Shown: piece by piece, positions 31,850 through 40,504 of the stretch | How the letters are laid out: every line of letters begins with the position of its first letter | How positions within the stretch are numbered: position 1 is the first letter of the stretch | Assembly: GCF_008801405.1 (NCBI RefSeq) | Contig: NZ_VZPV01000002.1 | Span: 248,001 to 312,000 of the forward strand | DNA: 64,000 bases | Origin: Ralstonia insidiosa | GTDB lineage: Bacteria; Pseudomonadota; Gammaproteobacteria; Burkholderiales; Burkholderiaceae | Direction of reading: 5' to 3' | Position numbers and translations under genes: made by a program | The notes under the pieces: model-generated | What the model saw: the letters and a program-made list of their open reading frames with translations, nothing else | Told to the model about the DNA's origin: nothing | Database searches by the model: none

Positions 31850-32749
31850 CTATCGGCGCAGCTTGATGGCCTGCGCTTGCCGCCACAACGCGGCAGCCGC
31901 AGGCGACAGCCTGCGCTGGTTCAGGCAGGCCAGCCCCACGCGGCGCGACGTGCGCGGCGTGATCTTGCGCACCACCACGCCCTCATGCCGCTCGGGCAGC
32001 GCTAAAGACGCCAAGATCGACACGCCCTGGCCGCGCGCCACAAACTCCAGGATCGACAGCAACTGCGACAGTTCGTGCGTGACTTTCGGCTGCACGTTGG
32101 CCCGCGCAAACATGCGCGCCACCAGATCTTGCGAGCCGGCATGGGTAAGGATCAGCGGATGCCGCGCCAGCGCGCGCAGATCGACGGAATCGGCCTGCGC
32201 CAGCGGGTGCCGCTCCGGCACGACCGCCACGAGTTCATCCACGGCCAGCGGCAGTGTGTCGAACTGCGGCTTGGGCAAGGTGACCACGGCAAGCTCGATG
32301 CGGCGCTCAACCAGCGCCTGCTCGATTTCCGCATCGGGCTTTTCCGTGACATACACCTCAATGCCCGGATGACGATCCTGAAAGCGCTCCAGCAGCGGTG
32401 GCAACAGGCGCAGCGATGAACTGGCGCCAAACGAGCCGATCCGCAGCACACCGCTCTGCAAACCCGTACTGGCACTGGCCGTGGCCTGAATCAGGTTCAG
32501 CGCTGCAAACAGATCCCGCACATGCGGCAGGATCTGCTGCCCCGCATGCGTCAGCTCAACCGCCTGCGCATTGCGATCCACCAGCGCCGTGCCCAGCGCC
32601 GTTTCCAATGCGCGCAACGCATGGCTTGTTGCCGACGGCGTCATGCCGATCCTGGCGCCGGCATTGGCAATGCCATCGGCACCGGCCAGTGACAGCAACA
32701 GCTCCAACTGGCGAAGCGTCGGGGGTTGCGGCGCGAGGGCATTTTTCAT
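31850..32749 (-). CDS. LysR family transcriptional regulator
   Basis: A 299-residue LysR regulator. Its DNA-binding domain is at about 12-70 (LRQLELLLSLAGADGIANAGARIGMTPSATSHALRALETALGTALVDR) and its effector domain starts at GLQSGVLRIGSFGASSSLRLLP. It is divergent from the aminotransferase gene with an 88-bp gap containing the palindrome CTCAATTGAG (32762-32771). The usual LysR layout of a divergent target suggests it controls the aminotransferase. It is not closely similar to the LysR immediately downstream, so they are unlikely to be a recent duplication. Confidence 0.92.
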   Translation of the reverse strand: MKNALAPQPPTLRQLELLLSLAGADGIANAGARIGMTPSATSHALRALETALGTALVDRNAQAVELTHAGQQILPHVRDLFAALNLIQATASASTGLQSGVLRIGSFGASSSLRLLPPLLERFQDRHPGIEVYVTEKPDAEIEQALVERRIELAVVTLPKPQFDTLPLAVDELVAVVPERHPLAQADSVDLRALARHPLILTHAGSQDLVARMFARANVQPKVTHELSQLLSILEFVARGQGVSILASLALPERHEGVVVRKITPRTSRRVGLACLNQRRLSPAAAALWRQAQAIKLRR

Positions 32750-32761
32750 GTTGAAGCAAAA

Positions 32762-32771
32762 CTCAATTGAG
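32762..32771. promoter_or_regulatory. Palindrome CTCAATTGAG, possible LysR site
   Basis: Perfect 10-bp palindrome 13 bp before the LysR start codon and 67 bp before the divergent aminotransferase. It is well placed for autoregulation, but it does not form a full T-N11-A box on its own. Confidence 0.35.
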
Positions 32772-32837
32772 ATTGAACAACATGAATTCTAGATTACGAA
32801 CATTCCCACGCACCATGCTCGTCGAAAGGCCACCCGA

Positions 32838-34037
32838 ATGTTTTCCAAGACCGTCGCCACCCTTCGCCCTTCCCCCATCCAGGTCATGGCGGAACGTACG
32901 CGTCAGGCACAGCAAGCCGGCCACAGCGTCGTCGACATGACACTGGGCGAACCCGACTTTCCCACGCCCGAGCACATCGGCGAGGCTGCCATGCGCGCGA
33001 TTGCCGAGGGGCAGACCCGCTACACCGCCATCAACGGCACGGTGCAACTGCGTGAGGCCATCGTGCGCAAACTGCTGCGTGAGAACGGCCTGATCTATAC
33101 GCCGGCTGACATCAGCGTGGGCTGTGGCGGCAAGCAGGTGATCTATCAAGCGTTCCTGGCTACGTTGAACCCCGGGGATGAGGTTCTGATTCCGGCGCCG
33201 TATTGGGCCTCTTACGCAGACATCGTGTCCATGAACGGTGGCACGCTACGGCCGCTGCTCACATCGCCCGAGACCGGCTACGCGCTCCAGCCCGAAACCC
33301 TGGAAGCCGCGATCACGCTACGCACCAAATGGCTGGTGCTGAATTCGCCCAGCAACCCGAGCGGCACGGCGTACACGGCCGGCCAGTTGCTGCGCTTTGC
33401 GGAGGTCCTGCGCAAGAGCGCCAACCAGCGGTTCTTCATCCTCGTGGATGACATCTACGAACACATCCTGTACGACGGGCGCAAGCCGGCCACGCTGGCA
33501 TCGGTTGCACCGGATCTGGCACCACGCATCCTGACGGTCAACGGGGTCTCCAAGGCGTATTCCATGACCGGCTGGCGCGTCGGGTACGCGTGCGGGCCGC
33601 GCGCGCTGATCGAGGCGATGACCAAGATCCAGATGCAGATCAACTCGCATACGTCATCCGTGTCGCAAGCAGCGGCGGTGGCGGCGCTGGATGGTCCGCA
33701 GGATGAGGTTGCACGTCGATGCGGCATCTTCCAGGCGCGGCGGGATTTCCTCCTGCAGCAGTTTGCCGCCATCGATGGGTTGCGTACGCCCACGCCGGAA
33801 GGTGCCTTCTACCTGTTTCCGGATGTGCGCGCCTTCATCGGCCGCACAACACCCAACGGCAGCAAGGTTGACGACGATGTCGCGCTGGCGGCCTATCTGC
33901 TGGAACAGGGCGTGGCCGTGGTGCCGGGGTCGGGATTTGGCATGCCGGGCTTCTTGCGGCTGTCGTATGCGACGTCGGATGCGCAGCTTGCGCTGGCGGC
34001 GGATCGGATGGCGGTGGCGCTGGGGGCGCTGCAATAA
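32838..34037 (+). CDS. Class I/II pyridoxal-phosphate aminotransferase (aspartate-aminotransferase-like)
   Basis: A 399-residue PLP enzyme of the AspC/AAT-Ib type. The PLP lysine is K239 in NGVSKAYSMTGWRVGY, with R247 in the same motif. Other hallmarks are the substrate-side GEPDFPTPEHI (38-48), YTAINGTVQLREAI, the NSPSNPSG loop at 169-176 containing the conserved Asn, and DDIYE at 204-208. The length and motifs match aspartate/tyrosine/prephenate aminotransferases of the 1-beta subgroup. It acts in the cytoplasm. Exact amino acid is uncertain. It is under probable control of the divergent LysR. Confidence 0.93.
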   Translation: MFSKTVATLRPSPIQVMAERTRQAQQAGHSVVDMTLGEPDFPTPEHIGEAAMRAIAEGQTRYTAINGTVQLREAIVRKLLRENGLIYTPADISVGCGGKQVIYQAFLATLNPGDEVLIPAPYWASYADIVSMNGGTLRPLLTSPETGYALQPETLEAAITLRTKWLVLNSPSNPSGTAYTAGQLLRFAEVLRKSANQRFFILVDDIYEHILYDGRKPATLASVAPDLAPRILTVNGVSKAYSMTGWRVGYACGPRALIEAMTKIQMQINSHTSSVSQAAAVAALDGPQDEVARRCGIFQARRDFLLQQFAAIDGLRTPTPEGAFYLFPDVRAFIGRTTPNGSKVDDDVALAAYLLEQGVAVVPGSGFGMPGFLRLSYATSDAQLALAADRMAVALGALQ

Positions 34038-34085
34038 CGCACCGTGCCTGCACGCCAAGGCCATCGGCATGCATGCAGGCGATCG

Positions 34086-35126
34086 CTACCTCTGTTCGGT
34101 GTTGCGGTCTCGGAAAATGCTGGGCGCCACCCCATACCAGCGCTTGAACGCCTGCGAAAAGGTCGACAGATCGCTGAACCCCAGTCTCACGGCAATCTCC
34201 CCAAGCGGGAGACTCGGGTCGCGCAGCAGTTCTTTTGCGGCGGCGCCACGCGCGTCCGCCAGCAACGCCGTATAAGTCGTCCCCTCTTCCTGCAGCCGGC
34301 GCTTGAGCGTACGTGGGCTGAGGTTCATCAAGCGCGCCATGTCCTCCAGGGTGGAAGACAGGCCACCGGGCGACGCATTCAGATACTGACGCACGGTGGC
34401 GGCAGCCCCCGCCCGGGTCCGCCGCGACTCCATCAAGCGTTCACACATCTGCTCGCACATCGACACCGTGACCGGATCGGCGTGCGGCAACTTCCGGTTC
34501 AGAAGAGCGCGATCAAACCCCAGGCTGTTGACGTGAGCGCCACCTTCAGGGCTCCGGCCGAACAGCGTTCTGACGGTCTCAGAGGATGCCGGCCCGACCG
34601 GCGTGCGCTTGGTCTTGAGCGTGAAACGCGCCAGGGAAAAGGCCTCGCCGCCAATCTCCTTCAGCAGCAAGGCTGCCGCGGCCATGTCGCGCTCCACGAC
34701 AAACTGCTTGAGTTCTGCAGCCAGGTCCGGCTCGGTGAAGGTGAGCACGCACAGCGCGCCTTCCTCGCGGTACGAGATCGTGGTGTAGGCGTACGTCAGC
34801 GGCAGGAAGCGCAACGACAGCGCCAGCGCATCCCCAGCCGTGGCGCTGGCGATCAGGCCATAGCCCCAGATGCCGTACGCCGAGAAGTGATACCGGGCCC
34901 CCACCTCGAAGCCCAGCCCGGCAGGGGCCGGCCTGAGTGCGCGCAGCAGGTTGGCGGTCACGCGCAGCTCCTGCTCGGCCGTGATCTCGACATTCGGATC
35001 GCCAAGCTGCTGGGCTGACAGGCCGCTGCCCATCAGCAGGCTAGGCGAAGACACGCCGCGCTCGACACCAAAGTCGACCAGCAGCCGCGCGCTGGCTGGG
35101 CTGCGGGTGAAGTCCCAAACGTTCAT
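34086..35126 (-). CDS. AraC family regulator (VirS/ArgR/OruR-like architecture)
   Basis: A 346-residue regulator. The N-terminal 200 residues form the arabinose-binding-like domain of AraC-type proteins such as VirS, OruR and OxoR-like regulators (ELRVTANLLRALRPAPAGLGFEVGARYHFSAYGIWGYGLIASAT). The C-terminal 90 residues hold the double helix-turn-helix, with LEDMARLMNLSPRTLKRRLQEEGTTYTALL and PLGEIAVRLGFSDLSTFSQAFKRWYGVAPSIFR. It is divergent from the GMC oxidoreductase gene, so it probably activates the oxidoreductase-monooxygenase-esterase operon. Convergent with the aminotransferase. Confidence 0.92.
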   Translation of the reverse strand: MNVWDFTRSPASARLLVDFGVERGVSSPSLLMGSGLSAQQLGDPNVEITAEQELRVTANLLRALRPAPAGLGFEVGARYHFSAYGIWGYGLIASATAGDALALSLRFLPLTYAYTTISYREEGALCVLTFTEPDLAAELKQFVVERDMAAAALLLKEIGGEAFSLARFTLKTKRTPVGPASSETVRTLFGRSPEGGAHVNSLGFDRALLNRKLPHADPVTVSMCEQMCERLMESRRTRAGAAATVRQYLNASPGGLSSTLEDMARLMNLSPRTLKRRLQEEGTTYTALLADARGAAAKELLRDPSLPLGEIAVRLGFSDLSTFSQAFKRWYGVAPSIFRDRNTEQR

Positions 35127-35261
35127 CAGGGAAACCCTAGGGAAGCCGGTTTGGCCCGAATACTAAAGGAATTGTCCCGACACAGCATTGGTGCTTTCCC
35201 CGGTCCGCCGCACTATCCCGGCACCGAGTCGCCGCACGAGCGACCGTTGCCGGAGACCAAC

Positions 35262-36944
35262 ATGAACAAGACGTTTGACTACATCGTCGTGGGTGGCGGT
35301 TCGGGCGGCTGCGTTGTCGCGGGCCGCCTGTCGGAAGACCCATCTGTGTCCGTTTGCGTGCTGGAGGCCGGCGGCAAGGGCGACAGCGCCGTGGTGAACA
35401 TCCCGACCGGCGCGGTGGCCATGCTGCCGACCAGGCTCAACAACTGGGCCTTCCAGACCGAGCCACAGCCAGGGCTCAACGGGCGCCGTGGCTACCAGCC
35501 GCGCGGCCGCACGCTGGGTGGGTCATCGGCCATCAATGCCATGGTCTACATCCGTGGGCATCGGCACGACTACGACACCTGGGCGAGCCTGGGCAACACC
35601 GGCTGGTCTTACGACGAGGTGCTGCCCTACTTCCGCCTGAGCGAGCACAACGAGCACATCGACAACGCATGGCATGGCAGAAGCGGCCCGCTGTGGGTCA
35701 GCAACCTGCGCACGGGCAATCCATTCCAGGCACGGTACCTGGAGGCCGCCCGGCAGGCCGGCTTCCCGTTGACGGATGACTTCAACGGCGCCGAGCAGGA
35801 AGGCGTGGGCATCTACCAAGTCACCCAGAAGCACGGTGAGCGATGTAGCGCCGCACGCGCCTACCTCCTGCCGCACACGGGCCGACGGGACAACCTGCAC
35901 GTGCAAACCCACGCGCAGGTGCAGCGCATTCTGTTTGAAGGCACGCGGGCGATTGGTGTTGAGGTATTGATCGATGGCCGCCTGCAAACACTGCGCGCGC
36001 GGCGCGAAGTCGTGCTCGCGGCCGGCGCGCTGCAGACGCCACAACTGCTGATGCTGTCCGGCGTGGGCCCGGCAGATGAACTCGCGCGACACGGCATTCA
36101 GCCCGTCGCCCATCTGCCCGGAGTCGGCCGCAACCTGCAGGATCATCCGGATTTCATCTTCGGCTATCGCACCCACAGCCTCGACACCATGGGGGTTTCG
36201 CTTGGCGGCGGGCTGCGCATGCTGCGTGAGATCGCTCGCTTCCGGCGGGAGCGCCGTGGCGCGCTGACCTCGAACTTTGCCGAAGGCGGCGCCTTCCTGA
36301 AAACCCGCGCCGACTTGCCCGCGCCGGACATCCAGCTGCACTTCGTGGTGGCGCTGGTAGACGACCACGCCAGAAAGATGCATCTCGGACACGGCCTGTC
36401 GTGCCACGTCTGCCTGCTGCGCCCGCGCAGCCGCGGCACGGTCACCCTCCAGAGCCATCACCCGGCGGATGCCCCACGCATCGACCCGGCTTTCCTACAC
36501 GACCCGCAAGACCTCGAAGACATGGTCGCCGGCTTCAAGATGACGCGCCGGCTGATGCAGGCGCCGGCACTGGACGCCTGGATCACGCGCGACATGTTCA
36601 CGGCCAACGTCAACACCGACGACGAGATCCGCGAAACCCTGCGGCAGCGCACCGATACCGTCTACCACCCGGTTGGCACCTGTCGGATGGGCGTCGATGA
36701 CGATGCCGTGGTCGATCCACAGTTGCGCGTACGCGGCCTCCAGGGCCTGCGCATTGTCGATGCGTCGATCATGCCCACGCTCATCGGCGGCAACACCAAT
36801 GCACCGACGATCATGATTGCCGAGAAGGCCGTCGACCTGATGCGGGGGCGCTCGCGTGTTCAAACCGATCTCCGAGCCGACGACCTGTCTGTCGCGGCCG
36901 TGTCGTCTTCCCGCGTTGAGGAGCCCCAACATGCGCTCGCATGA
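35262..36944 (+). CDS. GMC family FAD-dependent oxidoreductase (alcohol/choline dehydrogenase-like)
   Basis: A 560-residue glucose-methanol-choline oxidoreductase that oxidises an alcohol to an aldehyde or ketone. The FAD loop VVGGGSGG is at about 9-16, GMC signature 1 follows in RGRTLGGSSAINAMVYIRG, signature 2 in AAGALQTPQLLMLSGVGP, and the active-site His is in VYHPVGTCRMG, with the second conserved residue in GGNTNAPTIMIAEKA. The length and motifs match AlkJ/BetA-type dehydrogenases. The ATG has GGAG six bases before it. It precedes the monooxygenase-esterase fusion gene and overlaps its start by 14 bp, so an alcohol-to-ketone-to-ester-to-acid sequence is plausible. Confidence 0.92.
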   Translation: MNKTFDYIVVGGGSGGCVVAGRLSEDPSVSVCVLEAGGKGDSAVVNIPTGAVAMLPTRLNNWAFQTEPQPGLNGRRGYQPRGRTLGGSSAINAMVYIRGHRHDYDTWASLGNTGWSYDEVLPYFRLSEHNEHIDNAWHGRSGPLWVSNLRTGNPFQARYLEAARQAGFPLTDDFNGAEQEGVGIYQVTQKHGERCSAARAYLLPHTGRRDNLHVQTHAQVQRILFEGTRAIGVEVLIDGRLQTLRARREVVLAAGALQTPQLLMLSGVGPADELARHGIQPVAHLPGVGRNLQDHPDFIFGYRTHSLDTMGVSLGGGLRMLREIARFRRERRGALTSNFAEGGAFLKTRADLPAPDIQLHFVVALVDDHARKMHLGHGLSCHVCLLRPRSRGTVTLQSHHPADAPRIDPAFLHDPQDLEDMVAGFKMTRRLMQAPALDAWITRDMFTANVNTDDEIRETLRQRTDTVYHPVGTCRMGVDDDAVVDPQLRVRGLQGLRIVDASIMPTLIGGNTNAPTIMIAEKAVDLMRGRSRVQTDLRADDLSVAAVSSSRVEEPQHALA

Positions 36945-39447
36945 TTCCACACAGCAGCAAGATGCCGGCAAGCCGTTCTCGGCCATCATCATCGGTGCCG
37001 GGTTCGCCGGTATCGGCATGGCCATTGGTTTGCAACGCGCGGGGGTGAACGACTTCGTGCTGCTGGAGCGCTCGCACGATGTCGGCGGCGTCTGGCGTGA
37101 CAACAGCTACCCCGGCGCTGCATGCGACGTGCCTTCGCACCTGTACTCGTTTTCATTCGAGCCGAATCCGAACTGGTCGAGCACGTTTGCACCACAGGCG
37201 GAAATCCACGCCTACCTGCAGCACTGCGCGCGAAAGTACGCACTCGTGCCGCACATCCGGTTCGGTGCCGAAGTGGCCAGCGCGCGGTATGACGAAGACC
37301 ACGGACACTGGCACGTCACGCTGACAGACGGCTCGACCCTGCGCGCCGCCCTGCTGATCAGCGGTACCGGCCAGTTGAGCAAGCCGGCCATGCCACGGCT
37401 GGCCGGCATCGACAGCTTCAAGGGACACGCCTTCCATTCTGCGCGTTGGGATCACAGCTATCCGCTTGCCGGCAAGCGGGTCGCCGTCATCGGTACGGGC
37501 GCCTCCGCCATCCAGTTTGTGCCGGCGATTGCCGATCAGGTTGGCAAGCTCACCGTGTTCCAACGGTCACCGGCCTACATCATTCCGCGCCCGGATCGCC
37601 CTTACGGCGCGTTCAGCAAGGCCGTGTTCCGCCGATTGCCGTGGGCAATGAAGCTGCATCGCGCGGCCATCTACACGCAGTACGAAACGCGCGCGCTGGC
37701 GTTCACGCGCCTGCACGGCCTCATGCGCCACGCGGTCGGCAGACCGTTTCAGAAGCTGCTCGCCCGCCAGGTGCCGGATGCGGCCGTGCGCGCAAAGCTG
37801 ATGCCGGACTACCCCATCGGTTGCAAGCGCATCCTGCTGTCCAGCGAATACCTGGCTGCAATCAGCAAGCCGAACGTCCAATTGGTGACCGACGGCATTC
37901 GCCGGGTGACGGAGACCGGCGTCGAAACCTTGGATGGCGCCCACCACACCGTCGATGCGATCGTCTACGGAACGGGCTTTGCCGCGACCGAGTTTCTGTC
38001 GCCCATGCACATCACCGGCCGGGCGGGCGTGGACCTGAACGATGCGTGGCGTGGCGGCACACAGGCCTACCTCGGGCTCACGGTGCCGGGCTTCCCGAAT
38101 TTCTTTATGCTCTACGGGCCCAACACCAACCTGGGCCACAACTCGATCGTCTACATGCTCGAGAGCCAGATCGCGCACGTCCTGCGCTGCTGCAAAGCGA
38201 TGCGGGCGGCCCAGGCGTCCGTCATCGAGGTGGACCCGCGCCGCTACCAGCGCTTCAACATGGGCATTCAGCAACGGCTGGCCCACTCGGTCTGGAGCGG
38301 CTGCAAGAGCTGGTACGTGGATGAGAACGGCCACAACAGCACCAACTGGCCCGGCTTCACGCTGTCATATCGCTGGCTGACCCGGCATTCGAGCCTGCAA
38401 GCCTATCGTTTCACGCAACCGCTGCCGCAAACGGGGACCGTCGTGTCAGCCCCGGAAGGCACAGTGGAACGCGTCACCGCCAGCCTGTTGCGCGGGCTGC
38501 TACGCATGAGCTTCCGGACGCTGATCGGGCCGCCGTTCGGCGCGAGGTTCCAACGTGCTGTCGTCAGCCTGCTGTCGCCGCTGATGCCCGGCGTGGGTGG
38601 CGTGATGCGGTATCGCGATGCGGTTGGCAACGTCCCTGTGGAGATCGTCGCGCCCAAGCGGGGCGAAACCAACAGTGTTGTCCTGTATCTCCACGGTGGC
38701 GCATTCTGCTTGGGCAGCCCCGGCACCCACCGCAGCATCACGACGCGCCTTGCCATGGAATCCGGCATGCCGGTCTGGGTGCCCGACTATCGGCTGGCAC
38801 CGGAGCATGCGTACCCCGCCGCGCTGGACGATGCCCTCGCCTGCTATCAGGCGTTGCGGGACAAGGGCTATACGCCGGACCGCATCCTGATTGCCGGTGA
38901 TTCGGCGGGCGGTGCGCTGGCGCTCTCCCTTGCGTTGGCACTCAAGCAGCGCGGTGCCCCGGCGTCGGCCGGCCTCCTGCTGATCTCGCCGGTCACGGAC
39001 GGCACGCTCAGCGGTGATTCGTTGGCAACCCGCCGCTATGCCGATCCGATGATCCGTCAGGGCTGGCTGGAGCAAGGGCTGCGCTGGTATCGGGCCGCGC
39101 AACCCGATCCGCTCCAGGCAGACCTGCGCGGGCTGCCGCCCATGCTGATTCAGGTGGGGGATCAGGAGGTGCTGCTGTCGGATTCAACGCGTCTGGCCGA
39201 ACACGCCGCCGCATGTGGTGTGCCGTGCCGGCTGGAGGTGCACGCGGCGCGCTGGCATGTGTTTCACCTGCAGTCGTTCTACCTGCGCTCGGCCCGGGAG
39301 GCCATCCGTACGCTAGCCGGCTTTGCGCGAGCGTGCGTTGCGCAGTCCACTGGCGCAGCCGTGAAACCGGACGCGGCCGAAGCGCCTGACCTTTGCGACC
39401 AACCCGCCTACAAGCAAGCGGTTAGCTTGTCTTCCCTGCCAGCGTGA
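36931..39447 (+). CDS. Fusion of Baeyer-Villiger-type flavin monooxygenase and alpha/beta hydrolase
   Basis: An 838-residue two-enzyme fusion. Residues 15-500 are a class B flavin monooxygenase: the FAD loop GAGFAG is at 22-27, the Baeyer-Villiger fingerprint FKGHAFHSARW at 163-173 and the NADPH loop GTGASA at 188-193. Residues about 560-805 are a hormone-sensitive-lipase-type esterase with HGGAF at 588-592, the nucleophile elbow GDSAGG with S658, a likely Asp at D744 (VGDQE) and His at H776 (RWHVFH). The 60-residue linker between is Pro/Arg-rich. Such a protein could insert oxygen into a ketone and hydrolyse the resulting ester. The end overlaps the convergent histidine kinase gene by 26 bp. 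The ATG is preceded by GAGGAG. Confidence 0.9.
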   Translation: MRSHDSTQQQDAGKPFSAIIIGAGFAGIGMAIGLQRAGVNDFVLLERSHDVGGVWRDNSYPGAACDVPSHLYSFSFEPNPNWSSTFAPQAEIHAYLQHCARKYALVPHIRFGAEVASARYDEDHGHWHVTLTDGSTLRAALLISGTGQLSKPAMPRLAGIDSFKGHAFHSARWDHSYPLAGKRVAVIGTGASAIQFVPAIADQVGKLTVFQRSPAYIIPRPDRPYGAFSKAVFRRLPWAMKLHRAAIYTQYETRALAFTRLHGLMRHAVGRPFQKLLARQVPDAAVRAKLMPDYPIGCKRILLSSEYLAAISKPNVQLVTDGIRRVTETGVETLDGAHHTVDAIVYGTGFAATEFLSPMHITGRAGVDLNDAWRGGTQAYLGLTVPGFPNFFMLYGPNTNLGHNSIVYMLESQIAHVLRCCKAMRAAQASVIEVDPRRYQRFNMGIQQRLAHSVWSGCKSWYVDENGHNSTNWPGFTLSYRWLTRHSSLQAYRFTQPLPQTGTVVSAPEGTVERVTASLLRGLLRMSFRTLIGPPFGARFQRAVVSLLSPLMPGVGGVMRYRDAVGNVPVEIVAPKRGETNSVVLYLHGGAFCLGSPGTHRSITTRLAMESGMPVWVPDYRLAPEHAYPAALDDALACYQALRDKGYTPDRILIAGDSAGGALALSLALALKQRGAPASAGLLLISPVTDGTLSGDSLATRRYADPMIRQGWLEQGLRWYRAAQPDPLQADLRGLPPMLIQVGDQEVLLSDSTRLAEHAAACGVPCRLEVHAARWHVFHLQSFYLRSAREAIRTLAGFARACVAQSTGAAVKPDAAEAPDLCDQPAYKQAVSLSSLPA

Positions 39448-40504
39448 AGGCGTCCGGCCAGGACATCTCGAACCGCGTGCCGCCACCGGCGGCCGGGCTG
39501 CAAGTGACCTGCCCGCCGTGGGCATGGGCAATGGCGGCAACCACGGCCAGCCCCAGCCCACTGCCTCCGGCATTGGTGATGCGTGCGCTGTCGGCCCGCC
39601 GGAAGGCCTCGAAAACGTGGGGCGCGAATTCCGGTGGGATGCCCGGCCCGTCGTCTTCGACCGACAACCGGCATGTGCCCTGGTCCACACGTGTCTGAAT
39701 CCGGACTGCGCCGGGCACCGCATGCTTACGCGCGTTCTCAAGCAGGGCCAGCAAGGCTTGCCGAATCCGCACCGGATCGCAGTGCATGTGCCGGTCATCC
39801 AACTCCAGCACAGGTTGTTGACCTGCTGCCTGGAGTGCATCTGCAAACACGGCGACCACGGCTTTGATGTCCGCTGCCAGATCCGCGTGCTGGACATCCA
39901 GGCTCAGGTGCCCGCTCTCGGCCAGGCTGATAACGCGCAGATCCTCGATCAGCCGGGCCAGGCCTTCAACCTGGGTCAGCAGGTTGCGGAACTGCGTCTC
40001 ATCGGGCGTGAAAACGCCCTCGGCCAAGCCTTGCAGCCGCCCGCGCAATACGGTGACGGGCGTGCGCAGTTCATGAGCGATGGCGGCATTCCAGAACACT
40101 TGCTCGTTGGTAACGCGCTGCAACTGGTCCGCCAGCGCGTTGAAGTCGTCTGCCAGCGCGGCCGCTTCATGCAGCGAGCGGTCGCCTGCGATGGCACGGG
40201 CACCAAGATCGCCCTGCGCAACACGGCGGATGCTGTCCGTGACGGAGTTGAGCGGCACCAGAATGCGCCGCGCCAACTTGATTGCCACAGCAACCGACAC
40301 TGCCAGCCCGACGAGCGTCGACACAATGAGCACCAGCCATTCCGGCGTCGTGATGGTCCAGTCGGATGTCTCGAGGTGCTTCGGCCAGTACAAGAACGCG
40401 AGGTAGTAGAACCCGTAGGCCGACACGACCACCAGCAGCATCACGCCAAACGCCATCGCCGCCAGGGTCAGTGCAATCTGGCGGCTCAGCCCCTGCAGCC
40501 TCAT
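39422..40504 (-). CDS. Sensor histidine kinase (AdeS/BaeS-like)
   Basis: A 360-residue membrane sensor. Two transmembrane helices (about 10-36 and 57-76) enclose a short periplasmic loop of about 20 residues (YWPKHLETSDWTITTPE). A HAMP segment follows (VPLNSVTDSIRRVAQGDLGARA), then the H box AHELRTPVTVLRGRLQ with phospho-His H144, the N box (LLENARKHA), and G boxes (DDGPGIP and GSGLGLAVV). The architecture matches AdeS/BaeS kinases that control RND pumps. Its start overlaps the stop of the response-regulator gene, and the pump genes lie divergently upstream. It probably senses an envelope or drug signal. Confidence 0.92.
   Translation of the reverse strand: MRLQGLSRQIALTLAAMAFGVMLLVVVSAYGFYYLAFLYWPKHLETSDWTITTPEWLVLIVSTLVGLAVSVAVAIKLARRILVPLNSVTDSIRRVAQGDLGARAIAGDRSLHEAAALADDFNALADQLQRVTNEQVFWNAAIAHELRTPVTVLRGRLQGLAEGVFTPDETQFRNLLTQVEGLARLIEDLRVISLAESGHLSLDVQHADLAADIKAVVAVFADALQAAGQQPVLELDDRHMHCDPVRIRQALLALLENARKHAVPGAVRIQTRVDQGTCRLSVEDDGPGIPPEFAPHVFEAFRRADSARITNAGGSGLGLAVVAAIAHAHGGQVTCSPAAGGGTRFEMSWPDAFTLAGKTS

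Noticed and set aside
34046..34080. Rho-independent terminator between the aminotransferase and AraC genes
   Set aside because: GCCTGCA and TGCAGGC can pair, but there is no T tract on either side, so I did not annotate it.
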